NCBI GenBank assembly: GCA_963978895.1
Contig: OZ022238.1
Span: forward strand, 47,130,210-47,194,209
Source of the DNA: Erpobdella octoculata
Taxonomy: Eukaryota > Annelida > Clitellata > Hirudinida > Erpobdellidae
Reading direction: 5' to 3'
Length of the DNA stretch: 64,000 nt
Below are positions 45,816 to 60,930 of the stretch, one piece after another; the first letter of the stretch is position 1, and the number at the start of each line of letters is the position of its first letter. The translations under genes were made by a program, and so were the position numbers. The notes under the pieces were generated by a model. That model ran no database searches and was not told the DNA's origin. It saw only the letters and a program-made list of their open reading frames with translations.

Positions 45816-48800
45816 ATGTTGTGCCGTACTAAATTGTCTTTCCTTCTGAGGAAACAGGCATGGTCTTTGAATCGATCAATCAGCTGGTCTAAAGAGTACG
45901 ACTCAAAAGTTAGTTTTGTATTTGTTAAAAATGTTTTTTGAATTTTAATTTGTTAACCGAGATGTGTTTTCCCGGTTTAGCCGGTACCGGTATTTTTGGC
46001 CGGCATGAATAGCGATATCGGATAAACCGAAATCAAACTTATTTTCAGAACTGTATAACATGCGATGTGTTGTCGAAATATTAGAGCATATCAATTATCT
46101 AAATCTTATTGTTATCAAAAGTATAATAAATAATAGGGATGTCACGGGTACGACTTTTTCGGGTTTTTAATTTTTTAAAGATCGGGTTTGAGTTCGAGTT
46201 TTCGACTTTCAAAATTCCAGGTTCGGGTTTTAGAATTAAAAACTTTTGGGTTCGGGTGGAGTTTTGTAAGTACGATTTACATATTTTTACACACTTTTAC
46301 ATAACTTGATTTCTCTGTCTGTCTGTCGTAAAATTTTGCAATCGATTTTAAACTAACTTCCCAATGAGCTAGAGACAAAAGTATGTGTTTTATTGAAATT
46401 ATATCAATTTTTTGCTATTTATTGAGGTGCTCACCTTTCTAATATTTTATAAATTTATTAACACAAATACAAACTTATTTTCAGAACTGTATAACATGCG
46501 ATGTGTTGTCGAAATATTAGAGCATATCAATTATCTAAATCTTATTGTTATCAAAAGTATAATAAATAATAGGGATGTCACGGGTACGACTTTTTCGGGT
46601 TTTTAATTTTTTAAAGATCGGGTTTGAGTTCGAGTTTTCGACTTTCAAAATTCCAGGTTCGGGTTTTAGAATTAACTTTTGGGTTCGGGTGGAGGTTTGT
46701 AAGTACGATTTACACACTTTTACATAACTTGACTTCTCTGTCTGTCTGTCGTAAAATTTTGCAATCGATTTTAAACTAACTTTCCAATGAGCTAGAGACT
46801 TAAAAATTTAAACATATCTCCGAACAATGCATTCTATCAAATATTTGGATTGATTGGACAATATTTATATTTTCGGTGCCGTACCGAATTGCCGACCTCC
46901 GAGTTGCCGACCATCGGTTTTCGCCAATAACGTCTGAATTGCCGACCAGCGTTTTATCAAAGTGTACCGAGTTGCCGACCACCAAGAAAATAAAAACAAC
47001 TCTTTGTTATTTTGTATATAAACAATAATAATAATACAATTCATTTATACTACAGCAATAATATTTTTGTTAAAAGAATGAGTTAACGTAAATAAACTAA
47101 ACTTGAGGCTCTTTGACATTGGCTGGCAAGTTCGGTAAGCTCTGCCTCCATGTCAATTAAGTTAATAAACTAAATAAGAATGAACAATCTGCTATATATA
47201 TATATATAAAATTAGGAAATAGAATAAAATACATATATATATATATATATATATATAAAATTTCAAAGGCACACTCCCAGCATGTGGCTGGTAAAATTGA
47301 TACATACGGACTGTTGCGTACTGTTCAGTACAGTGTCAATATAAATAAAAAATAATATTTTTATTCTTCATTAAATTTTTTTAACAATAATTATTTTTAA
47401 TATTAATTAAAAAAAAATTTCTTAACAATAAAAATGATTCTTACTGGTTTGCATATTTAACTCTATTATGTTAGTAGAATAAAGTAGAGCTGCAATAGTT
47501 ACGTTTATTTATTTATCCATTATTTGCATATTTAACTTTATTATGTTAGTTGAATAAAGTAGAGCTGCTTTTTAATTTACTTTTAAAGTTGAGGCTCTTT
47601 GACATTGGCTGGCAAGTTCTTTGAGCTCCGCCTCCACGCTAATTATGTAAATGAACCAAATAAGATTGAACGATTCTTTTTAGTCTCAGTTGGATTATTT
47701 AAATGATTCGTTATTTTTGAACGATTCTATTAGCTAAAAATGAAAATAAAATAGAAAATTTTTTGACGAGGTCGGCAACTCGGTACGATCTTAAAAAACA
47801 TCGGTCGGCAATTCGATACGGCAACTCGGAGGTCGGCAAATCAGGTAGACACCATATTTTCGTCGAACTATTTATTGTCTATGCTAATATTATGCTCGTT
47901 GTTTATGTAACAGAATGTGGCCTACACAATCGATTATATAAAAGTGTGGTGTCTCTACATTCTTATAGATTATTCTTGCAGTGCTGAAATAGTTTTGCTT
48001 TTGACTAATAGTTTTGCTTTTGACTATTAGTTTTGCTTTTGACTATTAAAATTTCACATCGGGTTATCTGAAAAAGCGAATATTTATTTCAAAATGATCA
48101 TTATTCATTATCAAGTAATAATAACAATTTTATTGAAATTATATCATTTTTTGCTATTTATTGATTTTAAATTTACCTAGTGTATATACATATACAAACA
48201 AGAGCGATCAATTCATCCAAGTCCATTGGACATTACACGTATTGAATAAACTCTAACAGGTTATTATTTTAGCTTTCCAAATAATGTGATATCTTTGACC
48301 GAAGGAGGCTTAATTATTTTAGTTTGTTCGTGGCTCGGTCCGGCCAGATAATCAGGCGGATTAGTGGTCTAGGTTACACACTCACCAATAAAATGACCTA
48401 TTTGTGTTATTTGTTATGTAAAGGTGATAATATAAAACTTGCATGGCTTGCGATTAGTATAATACATTACCTCTTAAATTATTGTAATTTAATAATTTTT
48501 TTCGCGGCTCGGTCCGCTCAGGCGGATTAGTGTCCTAGCTTACACATTTGCCAATAAAATAACTGTGGCGCATAGATCATTTATAGACTTTGCCAGTTAA
48601 AGTTTAGGATTATGCAAGATTATCTTTATAACAAAGTGTCTTTGTTATATCAGAAAAACTTTGAGTATATGAATGAAGTAAAATATCATGGCTATCCGCG
48701 ATTTCTTCGACCGAAGGAGGCTTATTTATTTTAGTTCGTTCGCGGCTCGGTCCGGTCTGATAATCAAACGGATTAGTGGTCTAGCTTACACATCACTAAT

Positions 48801-51696
48801 AAAATGACGTATTTGTGTTATTTGTTACGCAAATGCGATTAGTATTATATGTTACGTCAACAAAATTTGAATAAATCGGTTCCTAATACTATTTCATTTT
48901 CAATAAACTAGAAAAGTTATAAAAACTCTGTTTGTGTTGCTAGTTTTCTCATTTTCGTGTTCGGGTATCAAGTTTTCACACTTTCGGGTTCGGGTATCAC
49001 AAAAAGACCGGGTAGTACCAAACTCGGGTTCGGGTACCTGTGACATCCCTAGTTTTATTTATTTATAAAGCGGCATGGGAATTGATTGTTATTTGTGCAA
49101 TTTAAAACTTAAATTTTACAATTGAAAGAAACCGTATATTATAAAAAATGACATAAAAAATGATAGAGGATTTATAATTAAACAATTACTAAAGTTATAT
49201 TTTATTTTTTTTATTAGGACGAACCTATCGGTTTAATCTATACGGATTGTAATTCCCCCAGGTATGTTTTTATTATTTCACTAATATAAAACTAATTTAA
49301 GATGACAAGTTTGATTGCTATTTTAGATCTGGTGTTGGAATTGATCTCGGAACAACAAAAACTTGTGTAGCTAATAGTGATGGTAAAGTTCATCAAGTTT
49401 TAGAAAATGAACGAGGTTGTAAGATGACTGCTTCAACTGTGATCGTAGCGGATGAAGAATGTGATTTCGAGGTTGATGTCGGTCATAAAGAAGAACTTCA
49501 TGGGTATACAAACCATATATACGATTTAAAGAAATTACTGTTTCGTAAATATAGTGATATTGACTTCCAGGCACATAAGTGAGTTTTTTATTCACTATGA
49601 TTATGAGACAATTTAATTATGTAGAATAATTTTACATAATTTTTAAACAAAAAGGGAAACTTTACCTTATGACTTTATAAGAGGAAAAAATGAAATGCCA
49701 ATTGTCGAAATCGAAGACCATTGTTCAGAAACTCAAATTTATCATCCATATGAGATTGCAACACATCTTTTAAAAGAAATGAAAATTATAGCTGGTTAGT
49801 TTTTTGTTATTAAATGATTAAATAAAAGCTTATATATTGATTAAAATCACCAACAGAAAAGAGTCTTAAACATAAAGTTAATTATGCTGTTGTCACTGTT
49901 CCAAGTCACAGTCGTGATTTTAAGGTAACCATCTACCTTAATTAAAAAAACTTAATTCAATTAATTGTTTATGTGAAATCGGTATTTCCAATAAATAGCA
50001 ACTCAAAAAAGCTGGCAAATTTGCTGGATTTGAACGAATTGATGTGATCAAAGAACCGATTGCTGCTGTACTTGCGATGGATTCACACAAATCTTCTTCC
50101 GAAGATAAAGTGTTAGTTTATAATCTGTGTTTTTTTTATTAACTAGCTACAATGATATATAGCTTTTTTATTTTTTTATAGGACTGCTGTTTATGATTTT
50201 GGTGGAGGAAAATTTGAGGTTTCCATTATCAAATCAAAAAATGGGATTATGGAGACTTATTCAACTGGTGACCTAATGCTTAATGGAAAACTTTTTGATG
50301 AGCTTCTATTTAACCACATAAAGCAAACAATAAGAAAAGAGGTTGGTTTATTGTTGCTTGACATTTTATGTATTAAAATAAAAGAACAAAGTTTAATTTT
50401 CTAAAAATTTTAACACAATTATGCATTGTTAGGGCAAGCCTTCATTTCAAATTTTAGCTCAAAATACGGTCTTTTTCACCATATGTTCAATGCTGTGCTG
50501 TTAGTCCAGCTATCTATTTTCATAACCCATTGTGTTTCATTTGGAACTTCATTGACAACTTGGTATAGTGGGTGGCGCAAAAATAAAAAAGATTAATAAC
50601 GTGCAAATAATAAAATGAGCACGAACGATAGACATACAGAAAATAAAAAAAACGAACAGTTAAAAACATACATCTAAAAAAATAAACTAAGTTTAAATAT
50701 ATCAAAATGAGTTTTTTGCAAATAAATGTTTTTAACTTTCATTTTACTAGACCTTAAAAATAAGCACAGCATTGAAAAAAATTGTCACGAGATCAAAATA
50801 CGGTTTTTTACATCATATGTTTAATGCTGTGCTTTTATCCAGTTTTGGGAATGACTCATACTAAACAAATCAGTGTTATTAGTTAAAATTTTGAAATATC
50901 GTCCAGTTTTCTATTTTCATAACCTATTCTGTTTCATTTAGAGCTTCATTGATAATTTGGTATAGTTGGTTATGCAAAAATGAAAAATAATAAAATAATA
51001 AAATGAGCCCGAACGAGAAACATACAGAAAATCAGAAAAAAACGAACAAATAATGTCCAGGAATTGTTTATATTTCATCACAAACAGTTTGTTAAATAAC
51101 TTAAAATATAAATTATATTAAATTTTTTCATTTTAACAGACTGACATTGACTTAAGAAATGACTACGAATATATGTATAAACGAAATGAAATCTGGAAAG
51201 CTGCAGTTGATGCAAAAAATCAATTATCTAAGAATAATAAAATAAAAATAGACATTCCTAAACTGTCTGTTGATTTTGAAATGGAGCTGTCAAGAAAAGA
51301 ATTTGAAAACCTTGTTGATGGTCTGCTTAAAAGAACAATCCCTTTCTGTGAAAAGAGCATAGAAATGGCCACTAAATCGGCCAAAATAACCAAAAAGGAC
51401 ATTGATGAAGTTTTGTTAGTTGGTGGAATAACGAAGATGCCAAAGGTGAGTCAAGTATTTTTAATGATTGCTTCAGGGAAACTGCATCATAATAAGGCCA
51501 AATTTCATTATTAGCTTATTTTCCATATTACTGGAAATAAAGAAAAATTATTATGTGGTACTAAGCTTTTCTTTTTCCAAAGGTCAAAAATATGGTTGAA
51601 GAAATATTTGGACGAGAATCGAGCCAAAAATTTGATCCAGAAGAAATACTTGCTATTGGAGCTGCAGTCGCTGCAAAACGATCTTTATTATTATGA
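45816..51696 (+). CDS. Hsp70-B copy in unit 3, intact
   Basis: Exons: 45816-45908, 49218-49261, 49327-49578, 49655-49794, 49857-49924, 49999-50111, 50182-50341, 51140-51445 and 51583-51696. All splice sites and the 429-aa frame are preserved; I found no coding change from the unit 1 gene by eye. It keeps the same odd residues (K247, E249, I220) and the same early end. Its partner Hsp70-A in this unit is broken, so within unit 3 only B could be expressed. Intron 1 is 436 bp longer because of a local duplication. Confidence 0.87.
46035..46470. repeat. 436-bp tandem duplication in Hsp70-B intron 1, unit 3
   Basis: The host intron segment beginning AAACTTATTTTCAGAACTG plus the left end of the hAT-like element (TAGGGATGTCAC at 46,134) is repeated starting at 46,471 (element end at 46,570). 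The first copy carries an internally rearranged piece with TTTTTTGCTATTTATTGA. Confidence 0.8.
46570..49051. mobile_element. hAT-like element in intron 1, unit 3 copy
   Basis: Full copy of 14,798-17,280 with the same TIRs and nested element (about 46,870-47,850). Confidence 0.6.
50431..51071. repeat. Direct repeat in Hsp70-B intron 7, unit 3 copy
   Basis: Same two-copy repeat as 18,660-19,300. Confidence 0.6.
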
Positions 51697-51836
51697 ATAC
51701 CTTTGTATCCCAGTATGAAATATTTTTATACTGCAGTTATTCAAAACTTTTATCCATTTTGAATCAGTTGAGTTTGCATTAAAACAAGTCGATTATAATT
51801 TGTTCAATTTTTTATAGTTATCATGATTGTATCGAC

Positions 51837-54115
<2,279 letters not shown>

Positions 54116-54285
54116 CAAGCGTCTCGGATATACCCAGGGCAGCAGTTTAAAACAAATTCGATTTTCTCAAAGAAGAGCCAAGATTGATTTTATGCAATTT
54201 TCGGCGAAAAATCGTCGTTTTTCGCTTATAACTTTTTATTTGTTGAACCGAAGACAATCCAAATATACCATTCGATTTCATTTTT

Positions 54286-55037
54286 ACCAATGCTTTTATT
54301 AACTCGTCGGCTCTGTTTCTCTGTCTGTTTCTCTGTCTGTTTCTCTGTCTGTTTCAAATCTTGCAATCAATTTTTGAGTCACTTCCTGATGATAGATTTT
54401 TTTCAAATTTTGCATACATGCTCAAGATAGAAGACAATGCAATATTCAATTATTAGTTTTACAATAAGTCAATTAATTTAGTTAATTTTCTTGAGGATTT
54501 TATCGAGGGGTTTCTTGAGGGTTTTCTTGAGGGTTTTCTTGACCACAAAACGCTAACCGACTGGCAGACTATTTTACCAAGTTAACACGAACCACACTCA
54601 CTGACCGCGATTCTCAAGCGTGTACGAAATTTTCATGAAAATAGTTGAGATATTTAAATTCGATGCTTTTTGATGATATTTTTATTATTATTACCAATGC
54701 TTTTATTAACTCGTCGTTTCTGTTTCTCTGTCTGTCTGTTTGTTTCTCTGTCTGTTTCAAATCTTGCAATCAATTTTTGAGTCACTTCCTGATGATAGAT
54801 TTTTTCAAATTTTGCATACATGCTTAAAATAGAAGACAATGCAATATTCAATTATTAGTTTTACAATAAGTCAATTAATTTAGATAATTTTAATTAATTT
54901 CGATAGTTTGATATAATTAAGATATTTCGACTTTAACATAAAATAAAAGAGTAATATAAGAAAAAATTGATTGCAAAATTTGTGTTTTAATTACATATAA
55001 GAGCATTGGTTTTAAAAATTCGTTTTTAATTTACTTG
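54286..55037 (+). mobile_element. Non-autonomous repeat element, two units, unit 3 copy
   Basis: Same position and length (752 bp) as 22,461-23,212. Present in units 1 and 3, absent from unit 2. Confidence 0.75.
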
Positions 55038-55105
55038 TTTAGACCCCATCCAACAATGTATAGCACAGCCCCAGGGCAAGCAATAAAATTTTTTTTAAAT
55101 TAGCA

Positions 55106-55567
55106 ATGAAAATAGCTTTCGTCAGCAAGTTTTTTAATTCGGGAATGAAGCTGTTTGTGAAAAAACAAAAAGTACAGCAGCAAAGTGGTTGCAACGATTG
55201 CGGTCCATTCGCGATTGCTTTTGCTGCAACGTTAGCTGCTGGAAGAGACCCCGCGTGTTGCTTGTACGATCAACATTCTCTACGCTTTAAATTACGGCAA
55301 GCATTCCTGACTGAAAAATTTGCCCCTTTCGAAACATCATATTCTTCAACAAAACTTCCCCCATCTTCTTCAAGTTTTGATTTATTCTGCACATGCAGGC
55401 TTCCGTACGATGAAGATCATACAGAGAAAGCGGAAGAGATGATTTCTTGCGACATTTGCAAGAAGTGGTTCCACCGCGGATGTGAGAAAGTAAAAAACAC
55501 TGATTTTGATCGGAAAATGTTTAAATGCTCATCGTGTACAAATGGAAAAAATGTTCAACTTGTGTAA
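55106..55567 (+). CDS. Ulp1-tail/PHD ORF, unit 3 copy
   Basis: 153-aa frame as in units 1 and 2 with all PHD ligands. Small changes: I63L and L75F relative to unit 1. Same upstream acceptor-like sequence. Confidence 0.65.
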   Translation: MKIAFVSKFFNSGMKLFVKKQKVQQQSGCNDCGPFAIAFAATLAAGRDPACCLYDQHSLRFKLRQAFLTEKFAPFETSYSSTKLPPSSSSFDLFCTCRLPYDEDHTEKAEEMISCDICKKWFHRGCEKVKNTDFDRKMFKCSSCTNGKNVQLV

Positions 55568-56656
55568 ATAAAACATTTTAGCACTCTTGCTTGAGTTTGT
55601 TACTTGTTTTTTATTATCCCGTTTATCTTAACTTGTGTTAAAACAAAACTTTGTACACTTATAATATGACGTTAGATGATGTTTAAAAAATAAAAAACTT
55701 TTCCAGTAAATCTGAGTTTTTTCTTAAGTCGGCCTGATATTTAAACAGCTTAAGTATGCCTGCTATTATAACGAAATTTTGCACACTTTTAAAATCACTG
55801 AAGATGATAATAAAAAGTTTAAATAAAAAATCGGCTCCTACACATTTGCCAGAATTTTGTCATTTGCCCGAATCGCTCATGCCAGTTGGGCAAATAGCGT
55901 ACGAAGTCGGGCAAATGTGGTACGAAGTCGGGCAAATAGCGTACGAAGTCGGGCAAATGCCGTACGAAGTCGGGCAAATGCCGTAGGAAGTCGGGCAAAT
56001 GCCGTACGAAGTCTGGCAATTGACGCCCGAAGTACATACAAGCCAAAAATCAGTTCATTATAAGCAGAGGTTGTGAACCACACAATGGTGTCTCAATTTT
56101 GGCCCTATTAGAAACTGGCAAATGTTTCGTATCTAAATTCTTATGAAGTTGAATGAAAAATATACAACAGCTACTAAGTTACTGTTTAGTATTTTTTTCC
56201 TTCGTTGTTGAATTATCGTTTTAGTTTATTCTCCGATGTTATTTTCAATTTGGTTTCTGTCGCTAGAGTAATTATAATTATTCATTTGATTAGTTTATGA
56301 ATTATTTATAAAAGCTGTTTTATCTATTTTTTGAGAAATTATTTGTCTCTGTTTTGTAATGTATATTATCTACTTCTTGATCCTACGAGACTTTTTAGAT
56401 TCTTTTCTACAGTGTCAGAGCTTTTGGTGATTAATATTTTTTCTTGATTTTCATTTGAAGTTTTTTACCAGGTTACTTAAAAATTGGCTGTTTATGATTT
56501 CGTCAAGCAGTTTATGGCTTTGCCATATCTACCTTCAAATGAAATCCAAAAAATATTTAATATAATTTATTCAAATATTTCCATGGAATCTTTAAAGGTG
56601 AATTTTTGTAATCAAACATTATATTATTAGTATTTATTGATTCTTCCACATTTTTA

Positions 56657-57000
56657 CCAATGCTTTTATTAACTCGTCGTCTCTGTTTCTCTGTCTGTCT
56701 GTTTCTCTGTCTGTTTCAAATCTTGCAATCAATTTTTGAGTCACTTCCTGATGATAGATTTTTTCAAATTTTTCAAACATGCTCAAAATAGAAGACAATG
56801 CAATATTCAATTATTAGTTTTACAATAAGTCAATTAATTTAGTTAATTTTAATTAATTTATATATATTTATGTATATGTGTACGTGTGTGTGTTTATTAT
56901 ATTTTTTTATCTAGGAATTTATGTATATGTGTTTGCAAAAAATTGATTGCAAAATTTGTGTTTTAATTACATATAAAAGCATTGGGTTTTAAAAAATTCG
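56657..57000 (+). mobile_element. Non-autonomous repeat element, one unit, unit 3 MULE
   Basis: Same insertion as 33,217-33,538 with a longer CTGTCTGT tract. Confidence 0.65.
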
Positions 57001-57003
57001 TTA

Positions 57004-57534
57004 ATTGTTAGGAGCTGGCAAACTACATAAAAATTACTTGGATAAAAAGAAAATATAAACTGCAAGAATGGAGCGTTTTTAAAAGTGAAATTAAAACTAA
57101 CAATGACGTAGAAGCCTGGCACAGTTCTCTGAACAGCAACTCCGATGGGCCAAAATCCTTTTACGAAATTGTTAGTCTTCTTCACCAGAAGGCTCAATAT
57201 ATCCCAATAGAAGCCGATTGCCTAAAAATTGGTTAGCTGCTGAGGCAACAAAAAACAATTTTTTTAGAAAAAGACGAAAAGGTGAGGGATTGATGGATAG
57301 CCTATGAACTCAACCAGATTAATGTCGATACTCTACACACCGAAGTTGCTAATGTGTTAACCTAAAAAATTGTTAGCAATAAATATTAAAAAATTGATTC
57401 AATGTATATATTTTGTTACTTTAGTCGCTAGAGTCTAGCGAAAAAAACAGACGAAAAGGTGTGGGAGCTATGGATGCCTATGAACTAAATGAGATTGATG
57501 TCCATACTCTACACACTGATATTATTGTTTTGAC
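57004..57534 (+). pseudogene. MULE transposase C-terminal remnant, unit 3 copy
   Basis: Same as 33,541-34,065; cut at TTAA by the piggyBac insertion just after HTDIIVLT. Confidence 0.55.
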
Positions 57535-60379
57535 TTAACCCATATATGCCGAAGTTTGAATTTGCATGTTATATTGATATGAGGGGTTCTTCATATTGGT
57601 CTTATTGATTAATAATTTTTTATTTTTTTTTATTTTAAAGTTTAGTATTTTTTTTTCTCTTATGAAGATTGATCCTTTATAAAGGATTGTCGGCACACAG
57701 CAAAACATTTAATATTTTTTTATTTTATTTTATTTTTTTAAAGATAATCTGTATCGATAAAACTACATAAAAAACATTGTTATGGTTCAAGATAACTGTT
57801 TCTACAGTTATTTCGTGTGATAGTTCAAAAAACAGTCTTTTGGGTGCAGGCCAACCGGGGTACTGCCACTGGTACATTTCTGGCAAACAAAATTTGTTTT
57901 CTTTTTGCAAACATCGCATTTCTTTTGTTTGTCGATGTAAAGTGGCAGATGATCCAGACGATCTAAACGTACATCACTTGAGACCCTGCAATTGCCAAAT
58001 TGAGTAGTCCAGCCCTTCGACTGCTGATCGTTTAGCCTTAGGGCAAACCTCTGGCTGTAAACCTCGACGATCTCACGTCTGAATCCGAGAAGGTCCAAAC
58101 GGTGTTGGCTGTAGGAAGGGCTTCTCTTATACAAATAAAATGCATTTTGGATCGACACGTCCAGCATGTAGTTGAAAAGTGGCCACCACCACTTTTTCGA
58201 CCGAATGCTGGTACGGTAACTGCTGATGTTTTGATCCATCCGATCGGTGCCGCCCATACATACGTTATATTTTTTGATTGCAGAAGGCTGAGTCACCAAG
58301 ATTTCTTTCTTGGCAGTGCTGGACCATCGCTTGGCTTTGTCAACTGGCTGCACGCCATATACATTAGATGCAATGGTTACTGGACTGTTGTCATGCCAAC
58401 GGATGACGATGACTTTTCCAGCCTGGTCGTAGCGATGATCAATATGGCCCCGATCTTTTTTCTTCATTTCTGCTGGCGTTATCAATGGACACTTGTCAGT
58501 ACGGTTCGCTCTCAGAGTTCCAGTAGCTCCAAAACCATGCTCAGTCAGGTGGTCCAGCAGGTGAAGCGACGTAAAGAAGTTGTCGAAAAACAACTTGTAA
58601 ATCGGTCCTTTAGGTAGACTGTTGATCAGGTCAACGACGACAGAACCTCCTAATCCTAGTTCCTGGTTTGTCACCGAACCCTTTCCCTGATAGGCTTTGA
58701 ACTGTACAAGGTAACCTAGGGTACTATTTAGACACCACATCTTGTAACCAAATCTAATTGGTTTGCCACGGATAAACTGCTTACACCCGTGGTGACCGAA
58801 GTACGGTACCATCGACTCGTCAATCGATAGGTGAGTCTCATGACGAAACATTTTCAAGAAAGACTGATTGAGAATGTCAAAAAGCGGCCTCAATTTGGCG
58901 AACTTGTCATCTTTGTCCAAATGGTTGTTGTCTGCCAGGTGAAAATATCTCATTATCTCATCGAACCGGTCACGGGTCATCAAGCCTGCTGCCACATGGT
59001 TACGACAATCCTCAGCTTGTTCCCAATACATACGGCGCCTAGGAAGCGCAACATACCCAGATAACATCAGCACAGCCAGGAACGCCCGGATGTCATTTCC
59101 TTCGACTGTGAACTGGTGATTACCTCGGAATTTGGCATACGAAATACTTTCGTTTACCATCAGCTGTATCACATCTTCTGAAAAGAATTGTTCAAACCAA
59201 ATGGTAGGAGTCCATTCTTCATCCACGGGCCGCAACCTTTGACTTGCATCGCTTGAATCGAACGCTTCTGCTGCAGAATCCGGTAGATCGTTCTTAGTCC
59301 ACTTCCTTGTCCCTGACTTCGGCTTTGAATTCACTGAAGTTTTTCGCTTCTTCGTCGAAGGCGATCCCGAAAATCTGTCGTTAGATGACTCTTCGACATC
59401 TTCTTCATCACTATCATTGTTCAGTCGCATCCGATAGTAACGGTTGGTTTTGACGACAATTTCCGCCTCGGCCTGCAGTTGATGTCCATTCAGGTTTTCC
59501 ATCAGTCCACCCTGGTCCTCGTCCGCGCTATCCTCGTCCGTCAGGACGCCATCTGGCAGCGTGATGTAAATGTCTGGGATTTCAAACGAACCAGACTCCA
59601 CCATGGAAATGACTTCATTCAATGTGTACCTAAAGTACAAGACCAATAGAAGTGGTTTCCGTAGTATGTTTGTTGAGAAATTACACATGTTATACATATG
59701 TTGCGTATGCGCCAGGCAGTCGCACGGCTAAGACGCGCAGGCGAATCTCGCCAACCTATCTCAAGCCAATAAATTGGCGACGTAGAAAAACGGGCCGTTA
59801 AAAGTGGGTTTACAAACACATGTATATCTCCAGATTTACGGGGTCAATTTTAAAAATGGTTACATCATTGAACTTGTAAAAAACCCTTGCTTTCAATGAA
59901 ATTTTTAAATAGCCTTATTTTCGAACCATATTCTTTGAACATTCATTCAAAGTTAGGGGTTCTTTGAGATCATGTATCTTTAAACGATGGCGTTTTGAGT
60001 GTATTTTTTTAAGGCTACTATGCGTATAAACTACGTAGCTACAACATTCTAAAATTTCAATTTTCTAGGACCATGCAAAGTATAAAAATCAATCAAATCA
60101 CACACACATACTGCATGAGATTGCGTATAACTGCTATACGTGATACATGCAGTAATGTGCTATCGCGCATGAGAAGCGACCTGCGTATGAACCACTTTTT
60201 AGCTCATTCAGGCTTAGAGGTACGATCTCGATGCGTGAACTTCAAATCGATATAACTTCATTAATATAACTCGTAGAACAAAACTTTTGGTAAATTTTGT
60301 TTTCTGATATTATTTTCTTTTAAAAAAATATAAATTTTAATAATTTATTTTTTTTAAAGATTTTCCGTGCGACTGCTTA
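57535..60379. mobile_element. piggyBac transposon (left end and transposase; right end outside window)
   Basis: TTAACCCATATATGCC at 57,535 interrupts a segment that in unit 2 (34,062-34,080) reads straight through GACTTAAAAGG, so TTAA is the target site, as expected for piggyBac. The transposase lies on the minus strand. The right end was not found before the DUF4806 element begins at 60,380, so it probably lies past the window. The sequence 59,700-60,379 is AT-rich with no ORF of note; it would be 5' non-coding. Confidence 0.9.
57808..59697 (-). CDS. piggyBac transposase, apparently complete
   Basis: 629-codon open frame. Homology starts at about residue 24 (YTLNEVISMVESGSFEIPD), and TACTTTAG just before looks like a splice acceptor, so the first 23 residues may be intron and the real start either an upstream exon or Met32 (59,604). 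Acidic N-terminal region 50-110 and basic KKRKTS near 116-121. DDE_Tnp_1_7 core with catalytic D293 (LSIDESMVPYFG), D372 (LFFDNFFTS) and D485 (GGTDRMDQN). C-terminal cysteine-rich domain 594-624 (CDVCKK, VCQKC, HPKDCFLNYH) that in the family binds terminal repeats. No stop or frameshift. Likely functional by sequence; codon use looks less AT-biased than neighbouring genes, which fits a recent arrival. Confidence 0.93.
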   Translation of the reverse strand: MYNMCNFSTNILRKPLLLVLYFRYTLNEVISMVESGSFEIPDIYITLPDGVLTDEDSADEDQGGLMENLNGHQLQAEAEIVVKTNRYYRMRLNNDSDEEDVEESSNDRFSGSPSTKKRKTSVNSKPKSGTRKWTKNDLPDSAAEAFDSSDASQRLRPVDEEWTPTIWFEQFFSEDVIQLMVNESISYAKFRGNHQFTVEGNDIRAFLAVLMLSGYVALPRRRMYWEQAEDCRNHVAAGLMTRDRFDEIMRYFHLADNNHLDKDDKFAKLRPLFDILNQSFLKMFRHETHLSIDESMVPYFGHHGCKQFIRGKPIRFGYKMWCLNSTLGYLVQFKAYQGKGSVTNQELGLGGSVVVDLINSLPKGPIYKLFFDNFFTSLHLLDHLTEHGFGATGTLRANRTDKCPLITPAEMKKKDRGHIDHRYDQAGKVIVIRWHDNSPVTIASNVYGVQPVDKAKRWSSTAKKEILVTQPSAIKKYNVCMGGTDRMDQNISSYRTSIRSKKWWWPLFNYMLDVSIQNAFYLYKRSPSYSQHRLDLLGFRREIVEVYSQRFALRLNDQQSKGWTTQFGNCRVSSDVRLDRLDHLPLYIDKQKKCDVCKKKTNFVCQKCTSGSTPVGLHPKDCFLNYHTK

Positions 60380-60469
60380 CCCAGTAAACATGGTAACCAT
60401 TTTGTAACGTTTCTTGTCCGTTACTTTTCAGTTACCTGGTTATGAAAAGTTTACCTGGCCCAAAGCAAC

Positions 60470-60930
60470 TAAAAAGAAACGTTTCTGTAACGTTTCCAAT
60501 GTAACGAAAAAGTAACATGTAATTTGCGACTAAAAAGAAACGTTTCTGCAACGTTTCCAACGTAACGAAAAAGTAACGTGTAATTTGCGACTAAAAAGAA
60601 ACGTTTCTGTAACGTTTCCAATGTAACGTAAAAGTAACATGTAATTTGCGACTAAAAAGAAACGTTTCTGTAACGTTTCCAATGTAACGGAAAAGTAACG
60701 TGTAATTTGCGACTAAAAAGAAACGTTTCTGTAACGTTTCCAATGTAACGGAAAAGTAACGTGTAATTTGCGACTAAAAAAAAACGTTTCTGTAACGTTT
60801 CCAATGTAACGGAAAAGTAACGTGTAATTTGCGACTAAAAAGAAACGTTTCTGTAACGTTTCCAATGTAACGTAAAAGTAACATGTAATTTGCGACTAAA
60901 AAGAAGTTACTACAACGTTTCTAATGCAGC
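60470..60930. repeat. 60-bp subterminal array, second DUF4806 element
   Basis: Seven to eight units with AAACGTTTCTGTAACGTTTCC, AATGTAACG and GTAATTTGCGACTAAAAAG, inverse of 30,240-30,600. Confidence 0.85.

Larger units (their letters stand above)
55833..57534. mobile_element. Mutator-like element, left end, interrupted by piggyBac
   Basis: Begins GGCTCCTACACATTTGCC directly after TAAAAAATC. The left array of GGCAAATAGCGTACGAAGTC units (55,880-56,030) is the inverse of the right array in unit 2. Includes the inner CCACACAATGGTGTCTCA repeat (about 56,076), a one-unit repeat element (56,657-57,000) and the transposase remnant (57,004-57,534). The right half would lie beyond the nested elements and outside the window. 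Confidence 0.7.

Noticed and set aside
58102..58617. 171-aa plus-strand ORF within the piggyBac transposase
   Set aside because: Antisense shadow of the catalytic domain, which has far stronger support on the minus strand.
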